In this document: one piece after another, positions 21,326 to 32,100 of the stretch
Numbering within the stretch: position 1 is the first letter of the stretch
Layout of the letters: each line of letters begins with the position of its first letter
Assembly (NCBI GenBank): GCA_950097015.1
Contig: CATNEN010000003.1
Span: 13,311,001 to 13,375,000, forward strand
From: Macrostomum hystrix
Taxonomy: Eukaryota; Platyhelminthes; Macrostomidae
DNA length: 64,000 bases
Reading direction: 5' to 3'
Translations under genes and position numbers: made by a program
The notes under the pieces: model-generated
Databases searched by the model: none
What the model was told of the DNA's origin: nothing
Seen by the model: the letters and a program-made list of their open reading frames with translations, nothing else

Positions 21326-22234
21326 CTGTGTGTTTATTACAAATTTCGAGCATTTTTGTGAACAGAGAAAAGACCTTTTTGGCCTTGAGCTTGTAACCTT
21401 AAAGGAAGATACCTTAAGAAGTCTTTGTTTGTGTGATTTTTTTCTCTTTATGACCTTGAATTTATCCATTAAATTTGGTGTGCTATATAATCGTAGTATG
21501 AGAGCGACCTTGGGAATCACCCCATATTCTATTGGCTAAGCAAAGCGCGTGGCTATTGGCCCACAGCCTATCACGTGAGTATCGCTTCGTCACATAATGT
21601 AATTGATGTACGAGCCGTAGATTTTGTGCGTAGACTATTTTTAGCATTTGACCTTGAACCAAAACACACTAAAGAAACACGCCGACAGTTCGTGTCATTC
21701 AACAGTGACCTAGAAAGTAGAAAACCTAATAATAAAGAATCCGATTATTCTACGAGCTAACTGCAGAACATATTTTCCTCTTTCAGGTCTGACTCTCTAG
21801 TTTCCAAGACTGCTTCTTGACGACTGTCTAAGCGGCCTACAGAAAGCTCTATTTCCATCAATAGCCATCAATTGGTATTCAGATTTGCAGCTGGACTAGT
21901 GGACTAGTGCTGAAGCAGGCTTCAATCTCCCCTCTAGGACATATTTTTTTGCAAGTGCTTCAATTCCTACTTGACTTTTTTGCAACTCGTGGTTGAATTC
22001 AGATTTTAATTGGCCAATTAAGGTCCGACCATCTGCTGTGTTATTACAGAAGGAAAATCTATTTTGTCTTTTCTGTCAAGCAGTTGTCACGCTTCTCTGA
22101 AATCTTAGCAATCCTTCCTAATCTAAGCCCTAGTCATTTATTACTTTTTTTAAAGTCGTTTCAATCGAAAGAAAAAATCTCTTACCACTTCCTTCCCGTT
22201 TCACACAGCAGACTTAAAAATCCTAGATGCTAAA
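21326..22234. other. Upstream region of the Ly6-like gene
   Basis: Around 21526-21580 there are two ATTGG CCAAT boxes (TTCTATTGGC, GGCTATTGGC) and a CACGTG E-box within 55 bp, a promoter-like cluster. The signal-peptide exon may be nearby, but I could not identify it. The rest is unique sequence. Confidence 0.4.
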
Positions 22235-22587
22235 AATACACTGAGGACACTGAAGTATAGAAGACTCTGTAGACACTGAAGACACTGAAGACACTGAAGA
22301 CACTGAAGATAATGAAGACACTGAAGACACTGAAGACACTAGCTGAAGACACTAAAGACCCTGAAGACACTGAAGACACTGAAGACACTGAAGACACTAA
22401 AGACCCTGAAGACACTGAAGACACTGAAGACACTGAAGACACTGAAGACCCTGAAGACACTGACGACACAGAGATAATGAAGGGAGACACTAAAGACACT
22501 GAAGACACTGAAGACACTAAAGACCCTGAAGACACTGACGACACAGAGATAATGAAGGGAGACACTAAAGACACTGAGGATATTTAG
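22235..22587. repeat. 9-bp minisatellite (GAAGACACT)
   Basis: About 38 units of GAAGACACT with variants AAAGACCCT and ACGACACAGAGATAATGA; two longer blocks of the same variant order show higher-order duplication. Open frames of 91 and 114 codons are artefacts. Confidence 0.95.
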
Positions 22588-23024
22588 GCAATTTAGTGCT
22601 AAAGAGTGTTAATGGTCAAAGTACATCGTCGCCTAACTTAACTAAGTTGGGTTCACTTTCGTGCAAACTTGTAGACTAATTTCAAAAGCGTGCGTTAGTC
22701 GCGTTAGGATTATACAGTGTAACAAATCTATATAGGGGACACATCTTGTATTGGGGATTTGGTTTCTATTAGGACCCCTCAGCCTTTACCTCGCTCCTTT
22801 TTGTTTCCTTCTGCTAATCACTCTCTGCTGCTTTATCTAGTCCTAAGCATCAGCAACAGTCACAGACTTGGTACAGGTTGGTGGAGTTTCGTATCTGCCT
22901 ACGTACAAAGGTTAGAGGTTTCTTAAGAGGTTAAGGAAGGAAGCTCGTGTCTTTTCGTTTACTGTTTCTTAAGGAGAAGTTTTTTCAACGCCTTGTAAAA
23001 AATTATCTTTTTTCTGTGAAGACA
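22588..23024. other. Intergenic, nothing recognised
   Basis: Unique sequence; no coding signal I can support. Confidence 0.4.
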
Positions 23025-23738
23025 AAACGAATCTGAATCTCATACTGAATCTCATACTGAATCTCAAACTGAATCTCATACTGAATCTCATACTGAATCT
23101 CATACTGAACCTCATACTGAATCTCATACTGAATCTTAAACTGAATTTCATACTGAATCTCATACTGAATCTCATACTGAATCTCATACTGTATCTCATA
23201 CTGAATCTCATACTGAATCTCATACAGAATCTCATACTGAATCTCATACTGAATTTCATACTGAATCTTAAACTGAATCTCATACTGAATCTCATACTGA
23301 ATTTCATACTGAATCTTAAACTGAATCTCATACTGAATCTCATACTAAATCTCACACTGAATTTCATACTGAATGTCATACTGAATCTCATACTGAATCT
23401 CATACTGAATCTCATACTGAATCTCATATTAAATCTCATACTGAATCTTAAAATGAATCTCATACAGAATCTCATACTGAATCTCATACTGAATTTCATA
23501 CTGAATTTCATACTGAATCTCATACTGAATCTCATACTGAATCTCATACTGAATCTCATACTGAATCTCATACTGAATCTCATACTGAATCTCATACTGA
23601 ATCTCATACTGAATCTTAAACTGAATTTCATACTGAATCTCATACTGAATCTCATACTGAATCTCATACTGAATCTGATATTGAATCTTAAAATGAATCT
23701 CATACTGAATCTCATACTGTCTCTCTGTTGTCTCAGTC
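23025..23738. repeat. 12-bp minisatellite (CATACTGAATCT)
   Basis: About 58 units of CATACTGAATCT with variants such as TTAAACTGAATT. The minus strand is open for 289 codons (Arg-Phe-Ser-Met periodic), an artefact of a 12-bp period. Confidence 0.96.
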
Positions 23739-24104
23739 TGATTCTCATACTGTCAATAGAAGTGCAAAGTTGTATTTCATGCCAGAAAGGTTTAAATGCA
23801 AAGCAACTTATAGTTTTTCTAATCAAATTAACAACCAAACTAACAAATATTGATTATTCTTACTCAGTGTGTGTGTCCGCACTGCTTCTAACTGTCTTCT
23901 GATCTAAGCTAATTGCATGAGTATAGTTCTTAGTTTAGGTCTATGTCTTTGAGCTCTTTAATACAGTAGGAGGGGATTGCACATGTGCTGAATGATTACG
24001 AAATTCCCACACTTTATTTTCCCATTACACTATAATCTGGGTAACTAAAATCTCACTGTAATAAATAGATCTGTTCATCTGTCAATCAATCTGCCAGTTT
24101 TGGA
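23739..24104. other. Spacer between arrays
   Basis: Unique AT-rich DNA; nothing recognised. Confidence 0.4.
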
Positions 24105-25472
24105 GAAAGGTGAGATAGAAGGAGGGAAAGAGAGGGAGGGTGAGAGAGGGAGGTGAGAGAGGGAGGTGAGAGAGGGAGGGTGAGAGAGGGAGGTGAGAGA
24201 GGGAGGTGAGAGAGGGAGGGTGAGAGAGGGAGGTGAGAGAGGGAGGTGAGAGAGGGAGGGTGAGAGAGGGAGGTGAGAGAGGGAGGTGAGAGAGGGAGGG
24301 TGAGAGAGGGAGGTGAGAGAGGGAGGTGAGAGAGGGAGGGGGAGAGAGGGAATTGGAGAGAGAGGGAGGGTGGGGGGAGGGTGAGATAGAGTCAGGGTGA
24401 GAGAGGGAGGGTGAGAAAGGGAGGGTGAGAGAGGGAGGGTGAGAGAGAGGGAGGGTGAGAGAGGGAGGTGAGAGAAGGATTGTGAGAGAGGGTGGGTGAG
24501 AGAGAGGGAGGGTGAGATAGAAGGAGGGAAAGAGAGGGAGGGTGAGAGAGGGAGGTGAGAGAGGGAGGTGAGAGAGGGAGGGTGAGAGAGGGAGGTGAGA
24601 GAGGGAGGTGAGAGAGGGAGGGGGAGAGAGGGAATTGGAGAGAGAGGGAGGGTGGGGGGAGGGTGAGATAGAGTCAGGGTGAGAGAGGGAGGGTGAGAAA
24701 GGGAGGGTGAGAGAGGGAGGGTGAGAGAGAGGGAGGGTGAGAGAGGGAGGTGAGAGAAGGATTGTGAGAGAGGGTGGGTGAGAGAGAGGGAGGGTGAGAT
24801 AGAAGGAGGGAAAGAGAGGGAGGGTGAGAGAGGGAGGTGAGAGAGGGAGGTGAGAGAGGGAGGGTGAGAGAGGGAGGTGAGAGAGGGAGGTGAGAGAGGG
24901 AGGGTGAGAGAGGGAGGTGAGAGAGGGAGGAGAGAGAGGGAGGGTGAGAGAGGGAGGGTGAGAGAGGGAGGTGAGAGAGGGAGGGTGAGAGAGGGAGGTG
25001 AGAGAGGGAGGTGAGAGAGGGAGGGTGAGAGAGGGAGGTGAGAGAGGGAGGTGAGAGAGGGAGGGTGAGAGAGGGAGGTGAGAGAGGGAGGTGAGAGAGG
25101 GAGGGGGAGAGAGGGAATTGGAGAGAGAGGGAGGGTGGGGGGAGGGTGAGATAGAGTCAGGGTGAGAGAGGGAGGGTGAGAGAGGGAGGGTGAGAGAGAG
25201 GGAGGGTGAGAGAGGGAGGTGAGAGAAGGATTGTGAGAGAGGGTGGGTGAGAGAGAGGGAGGGTGAGATAGAAGGAGGGAAAGAGAGGGAGGGTGAGAGA
25301 GGGAGGTGAGAGAGAGGGAGGGTGAGAGAGGGTGGGTGAGAGAGAGGGAGGGTGAGATAGAAGGAGGGAAAGAGAGGGAGGGTGAGAGAGGGAGGGTGAG
25401 AGAGGGAGGGTGAGAGAGGGAGGGTGAGATAGAGGGAGGGTAATAGAGAGAAGGATTGTGAGAGAAGGATCT
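24105..25472. repeat. GAGAGAGGGAGG(G)TGA array, 1.4 kb
   Basis: Purine-rich units of 14-16 bp combined in larger blocks; a marker string GATAGAAGGAGGGAAAGAGA recurs near 24114, 24517, 24798, 25267 and 25353. The minus strand is open for 467 codons (Ser/Pro/Leu), an artefact. Each GGAGGTGAGAG string looks like a splice donor on the plus strand. Confidence 0.96.
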
Positions 25473-26255
25473 ATCCATCTATTCCCATCATTAGCTCTAA
25501 AAATAGATTTAGAATCGATTTACTTGCAGTTCAGACATCCCTGAGTAAGTTTCACTTCCTGCTCAACCTGGCCCTTAACGCAGGCCTGACAAACATGCCC
25601 CAGTTCTCATGTTTCGTGTGCTCAAGTACCGGATCCTCCGAGCGTCCACACCCAACCTAAAATTTCTTTCAAGCATCGCAGGGCCAATAAATATCCCGGA
25701 ATCTCAACCAAAAAAATCCTTACAGACAAGCTGCTTGCAGAAGTGGTTAGGGTTTCAGCGAACAATTAAATGTAGACTGACTTCACACTGATGGACTCGG
25801 AGATGAAGGGGGTAGAGTATCGATTTTCAAACAAGCTTCGATGGCGTCGCTGAACGTGAAGGGCCTTCCCGATGTTGGTATTTAAGAATGACGTCTGACT
25901 AAAGCTGGAACATTATTTATTGACTATCTGCTTATAGAAGCAGATGGGCTGATAGTGTACTTCCATTTTATAATATATTTAGATTGAAAGTCGGTTCATT
26001 TAGTAAATTGAAGTGTTGAGAAACTTGAATTATTCATAATCTGACTAGAAAGCAAATACAGTGTCTTCAATTTTAAAAGTTTATAGAAAATATTCTGTTG
26101 TCAGCGACAGTAACTGTGCGTGCGTGAGTGTGTGTGTCTTCTTTTTAATTTCCTGTGTTTTTTCGCTTCTGAGTTAACAGGTCAATAGAAAAGTCTATCA
26201 GTATCTACCAGTAGTTAGCAGCCAATGTACCAAAAGAACTAGTACAAGGACCACT
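25473..26255. other. Unique spacer with weak coding-like stretch
   Basis: 25530-25800 is GC-richer than its surroundings. A short plus-strand start (ATG near 25841, MASLNVKGLPDVG) is followed by GTATTTAAG, which could be a first exon, but nothing to splice to was found and the family is unknown. Confidence 0.3.
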
Positions 26256-26988
26256 GGTGAATGGCAGAGAGAATGGCAGACAGAATGGCAGACAGAATGG
26301 CAGAGAGAATGGCAGAGAGAATGGCAGACAGAATGGCAGAGAGAATGGCAGAGAGAATGGCAGAGAGAATGGCAGACAGAATGGCAGAGAGAATGGCAGA
26401 GAGAATGGCAGACAGAATGGCAGAGAGAATGGCAGAGAGAATGGCAGAGAGAATGGCAGACAGAATGACAAACAGAATGGCAGAGAGAATGGCAGAGAGA
26501 ATGGCAGAGAGAATGGCAGACAGAATGGCAGACAGAATGGCAGAGAGAATGGCAGAGAGAATGGCAGTCAGAATGGCAGACAGAATGGCAGAGAGAATGG
26601 CAGACAGAATGGCAGAGAGAATGGCAGACAGAATGGCAGAGAGAATGGCAGAGAGAATGGCAGACAGAATGGCAGAGAGAATGGCAGAGAGAATGGCAGA
26701 CAGAATGGCAGACAGAATGGCAGAGAGAATGGCAGACAGAATGGCAGAGAGAATGGCAGACAGAATGGCAGAGAGAATGGCAGAGAGAATGGCAGACAGA
26801 ATGGCAGAGAGAATGGCAGAGAGAATGGCAGACAGAATGGCAGACAGAATGGCAGAGAGAATGGCAGACAGAATGGCAGAGAGAATGGCAGACAGAATGG
26901 CAGAGAGAATGGCAGAGAGAATGACAGAGAGAATGGCAGAGAGAATGGCAGACAGAATGGCAGAGAGTGGCAGACGGAACGGCAAAGA
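26256..26988. repeat. 12-bp binary array (GAATGGCAGAGA / GAATGGCAGACA)
   Basis: About 60 units that differ almost only by GAGA versus CAGA at one position, so the array reads like a two-letter string. Three plus or minus frames stay open for about 248-277 codons, all artefacts. Confidence 0.97.
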
Positions 26989-27788
26989 ATGCTTCGCTAG
27001 TTAGATTTAAACAAAAGCTCAGACTTACCATTCGTAAGCATTGAAAATAATAGTAATACTGTACCTACAAGCGATGTGCCCTGTAGGAAATTAAATTTCA
27101 TACTAAATGTTTTAAAACAAGTCGTTCTTCAAGTTAAAACGTTTCGAAATAAAAAAAAATGCTTGATAGCTTATGTGCAATCTGTATAATATACATATAT
27201 AGAAGTTTAAAATCTAGCCATTTGTCCTACTCGATTCTGATTGGCTAGCTCAGTGCCGAATTAAGCGTCGAGTTTGAGGTTCCCTAAGTCAGCGCGTTTT
27301 TGTCAGCACGTGAGTAGGAACACTTGGGAAGAAAGGACGATATTATAAAAGACGAGATTCCTAAAAAATTCCCCATGTTACATTTCACTTGCTTTAGTTA
27401 CATATTTTCAATATTCCCTTGAGCTGTGTTTGATAGCTAACTGTGTACTTTCACAACTCACTTGAAGTAATTGGCATTGTTGACTCTAAGCTATAGTCAG
27501 GCACCAACTGACGACCAGGGAAAACCAGAGGGACGAGAATCAAGCAGAGAAAAAAAAGAAAAAATGCTTATAATTCCTTTAGAAATCGTCCTGCTGGACT
27601 CGCACACTGTGCAATAGTTGAGCAATGTACTCTTTAGTTCTTGTTAATTCTTGTTGAGTGAATTAACATTTTTGCGATCCCAAAATTACCTCTGATTATA
27701 AGAGTCTTTGCCCAGCTGACGTAATTAAGACACTGTTTCAGAGAAAATAGAACAACTTTGCCCATTATCTTATATCATGGAAGCTTCT
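26989..27788. other. Intergenic spacer
   Basis: AT-rich. Near 27236 a TCTGATTGGC CCAAT-type box and at 27308 an AGCACGTGAG E-box occur in a slightly GC-richer patch. No gene is visible. Confidence 0.4.
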
Positions 27789-28672
27789 GAGAAAATGGAG
27801 AGACGGAGGGAGGGTGAGAGGGGCAGGGTGAGAGAGAGGGAGGTGAGCGATGGAGGGTGAGAGATGGAGGGTGAGAGATGGAGGGTGAGAGAGGGAGGGT
27901 GAGATAGATAGAGGGTGAGAGAGGGAGGGTGAGATAGATAGAGGGTGAGAGAGGGAGGGTGAGATATAGGGAGGGTGAGAGAGGGAGGGTGAGATATAGG
28001 GAGGGTGAGAGAGGGAGGGTGAGAGGGAGGTTGAGATAGAGGGAGGGTGAGAGAGGGAGGGTGAGAGGGAGGTTGATAGAGGGTGAGAGAGGGAGGGTGA
28101 GAGATAGAGGGTGAGAGAGGGAGGGTGAGAGAGGGAGGGTGAGAGAGGGAGGGTGATAGAAGGATTGTGAGAGAGGGAGGGTGAGAGATACAGGGTGAGA
28201 GAGGGAGGGTGAGAGAGGAAGGGTGATAGAGAGAAGGATTGTGAGAGAGGGAGGGTGAGAGAGGGAGGGTGAGATAGATAAGGGGTGAGAGAGGGAGGGT
28301 GAGATAGATAGAGGGTGAGAGAGGGAGGGTGATAGAAGGATTGTGAGAGAGGGAGGGTGAGAGATACAGGGTGAGAGAGGGAGGGTGAGAGAGGAAGGGT
28401 GATAGAGAGAAGGATTGTGAGAGAGGGAGGGTGAGAGAGAGGGAGGGTGAGATAGATAAGGGGTGAGAGAGGGAGGGTGAGATAGATAGTGGGTGAGAGA
28501 GGGAGGATGAGATAGAGGGAGGGTGAGAGAGGGAGGGTGAGAGAGGGAGGGTGAGATAGATAGTGGGTGAGAGAGGGAGGGTGAGAGAGAGGGAGGGTGA
28601 GAGAGGGAGGGTGAGAGAGGGAGGGTGAGAGAGAGGGAGGGTGAGAGAGAGGGTGAGAGAGGCTGAGAGGGG
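27789..28672. repeat. Second GAGAGAGGGAGGGTGA array
   Basis: Same family and same orientation as the array at 24105-25472, with more GATAGATA variants. The minus strand is open for 321 codons (an artefact). Confidence 0.96.
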
Positions 28673-29171
28673 GAGAAGTTTTTTCCAGATAAATATGCCA
28701 AAGGTTTGTTATGATTACGCTGAGTTAAGAGAGTAAACACTGAGTCAAACTGTCGAGTGTTTTCTCCGAGTCCACCAGACGCACTTCATATAAGAAAAGT
28801 AATTAGTCAGGAAGTTAGTTAAAGCACTTTGGAACGTGAACTGAATATTAATCAATTAATATAAGGGCTGGAAACAATATCAGGATTGTCACTTTGCAGC
28901 CTACTTGTGAGTAGGGAGGTGTGATTCTGCTTTAAAGAAATGAATGACTAAACATAAGATAAATATTTACAATTTACCGTGTGCCAAAGATTGACTGAAG
29001 TGTTTGTTAATATGAAGTAAAAAAATTCAATATCAATATAGAAATTATCTTCACAAAACCGGTTTTAAAAAGGAGTGTGATGAAATCAATGGATCGCCTT
29101 ATGTAGATACTCGTATTTATGTACAAAGATTGCTTCATCAGTGAGGTAAAGACCAATTGTACTTTTTGTCG
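28673..29171. other. 3' flank of the SLC35F-like gene
   Basis: AT-rich unique DNA downstream (minus strand) of the stop at 29172; no additional gene seen. Confidence 0.45.
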
Positions 29172-32100
29172 TTATCGAACAACCCGTCGAACCTTCTTAG
29201 TGGACTCCAGCGCGCTCTGATCAATGCCGAACGCAGCGGCCAATTTTTTGTGCCAACCCTCCGGCGCAAATGTGAGGAAAAATGCTACTACTATAAGTAG
29301 CACACCGGCCATCACCATTGCTGAGAAGTCGCCAAATTGGCCGCCACCGTCTAGAGCGCCGAATCGTTGAGTTTTGAGCCAGACAACCTGAACAACTGGA
29401 GGATTCGGTTGCGGGTTGGCTTATCTCTAAATGTATTTTTGCCCTTGAATTTACATAGGTTTGAATGCACATTGGATTGAATGTACATTGGTTTGAATGT
29501 ACATTGGTTTGAATGTACATTGGTTTGAATGTACATCGGTTTGAATATATGTTTTTTTATACGAGTACGAGCATACATTAGCTCGACTTAAAAAAGTTGC
29601 ATGCACATTTGATAATTATATTAGTTAAATCAGCTTTTTGCCGGAAGTCGCAAAGCCTTACCGAAATCCAAAACGACAGCGGTGAGCAGACCAAGGCTCA
29701 CAAACATCTGATTGGTTAGAAAATTGCCCAGATTAAGCAGCAGGAAGGTCAGCGAGTTACAGACAGCCGCGCCGAACACAAACGGCCAAGGCGTTGAGGC
29801 GTTGATGCTGGGCTCAACATTAAAGAACACCGACAGCAATAAAACAAATGGCCACAATGTGAGGAGGGTGCTCACGCCTATGGGATTGGGAGCAGTTGCC
29901 AAGTGTATAAAATTTGCAGACAATTATGAATCCCTAGTTATACAAAAACTCGCTCTAAAATCCGAATAGTATTAGACGTTATACGAATCCTTTTTATCAA
30001 GTAGAATCTAGTGAATCTCATGAAATCACATGCCACTAATCACTTCAAAGAGCACTCCATGGAATCCATCGAAAGTACAGTCCCGGGAATCCATAGAAAG
30101 TACACTTCCGGAAATCCATCGAAAGTACAGTCCCGGGAATCCATAGAAAGTACACTTCCGGAAATCCATCGAAAGTACAGTCCCGGGAATCCATAGAAAG
30201 TACACTCCCGGAAATCCATAGAAAGTACACTCCCGAGGATCCATCAAGAGTACATTGCTGGAAATCCCGGAATAGTACACTCCACTGTCTGCATCGGAAA
30301 ATCCTTGTTTGATAAACATTAGTGGAATCCAAAATTTATTTAAAACTCCACAGCAAAGTTTACAGGAATAAACTAAAAAGACATGCCGTCTCGGTTCTTC
30401 AAAACGAAAAATTCAAACTCACCAACAACAGACAGAACTAGCAGTACTTGGCCGAGATGTGGAATGTAGTTGACAAGGTTTCGATCCATGACGGTCTGAA
30501 AATTAATTTCACACAGGAACAATAAATTCCTAACGTTTCTACTGAAGTTAGTAGTTAAGTGCGAAAATATATACTTTCTTTTAACTTTACCCGAAAAACA
30601 GCGAATCCACCGCCAGAAACAGCGCCTAAAACTTTCAGCCACATGCTACTCCGGTTTGAGTAGATCTGCAGAATGAGACCGCTGCTGCCTAGTAGGAATG
30701 CGACAATCTGTGAAATGTGAGATTAAGACAGACGATATGTATTGAAAACAGTAACAATATGTCAACATGTTACTTAAATTCTAAATTTCTGTTTGTTTCT
30801 AACAGCAGATTACCGTGTCTAACAGAAGATTAGCGTGTCTAACAGAAGATTAGCGTGTCTAACAGAAGATTAGCGTGTCTAACAGAAGATTAGCGTCTCT
30901 AACAGAAGATTAGCGTGTCTTCCAGAAGATTAGCGTGTCTAACAGAAGATTATTGTGTCTAACAGAAGATTAGCGTGTCTAACAGAAGATTAGCGTGTCT
31001 TCCAGAAGATTAGCGTGTCTAACAGAAGATTAGCGTGTCTAACAGAAGATTAGCGTGTCTAACAGAATATTAGCGTGTCTAACAGAAGATTATCGTGTCT
31101 AACATAAGATTATTGTGTCTAACAGAATAATATCGAGTCTAAAAGAAGATTATCGCGATTAGCAGATAACATATAATAATAAATTTTAGTTTTGGCCTTC
31201 AATAACTATAAGAGGCTTATGTATAATAAGTTTCAATAAATCCTTATAGCCAAAAGCAGCAAATTTTAAATAAGGTTAGCCGGAAAGACGTAATCAATAT
31301 TCCCCCACTACAAATTTAGTTTGCCACACGCGCAAGCACTGAAAAGTTAAATCGATAGTCAAACTTGTTGACATTAGCAACATAAGCAGCTTTATAGCGC
31401 GCGTATCAAAATGGTTGCTGTGTGTTTAGGCAATCACCTGGAAACACAGCACTTTATTAAATGCTGCTTCATCTACTCCATAGAGTCACATTGGGATGTA
31501 GAAAGAGACTATATGACAGTGAGACAGTGAGACAGTGAGACAGTGAGACAGTGAGACTGTGAGACATTGAGACATTGAGACAGTGAGACAGTGAGACAGT
31601 GAGACAGTGAGACAGTGAGACAGTGAGACTGTGAGACATTGAGACATTGAGACAGTGAGACAGTGAGACAGTGAGACAGTGAGACAGTGAGACAGTGAGA
31701 CAGTGAGACAGTGAGACAGTGAGACAGTGAGACTTGTGAGACTGTGAGACTGTGAGACAGTGAGACAGTGAGACAGTGAGACAGTGAGACTGTGAGACAG
31801 TGAGACAGTGAGACAGTAAAACAGTGAGACAGTGAGACTTGTGAGACTGTGAGACAGTGAGACTTGTGAGACTGTGAGACAGTGAGACAGTGAGACTGTG
31901 AGACAGTGAGACAGTGAGACAGTGAGACAGTGAGACAGTGAGACAGTGAGACAGTGAGACAGTGAGACAGTGAGACAGTGAGACAGTGAGACAGTGAGAC
32001 TGTGAGACAGTGAGACAGTGAGACAGTGAGACAGTGAGACAGTGAGACAGTGAGACAGTGAGACAGTGAGACAGTGAGACAGTGAGACAGTGAGACAGTG

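Noticed and set aside
20972-21539. Plus-strand frames of 65 and 185 codons
   Set aside because: They are antisense shadows of the Ly6/QVR exons, whose cysteine pattern and splice sites are on the minus strand.
23025-25472. Possible centromeric satellite cluster
   Set aside because: Arrays are short, differ from one another, and single-copy genes lie on both sides; dispersed minisatellites fit better.
26198-27031. Cysteine/histidine-rich 277-codon frame that could be mistaken for a metal-binding protein
   Set aside because: It is the 12-bp binary array read on minus; two other frames over the same DNA are equally long.
30795-31160. Evenly spaced repeats reminiscent of a CRISPR array
   Set aside because: Units are contiguous with no unique spacers, and the genome is that of an animal.
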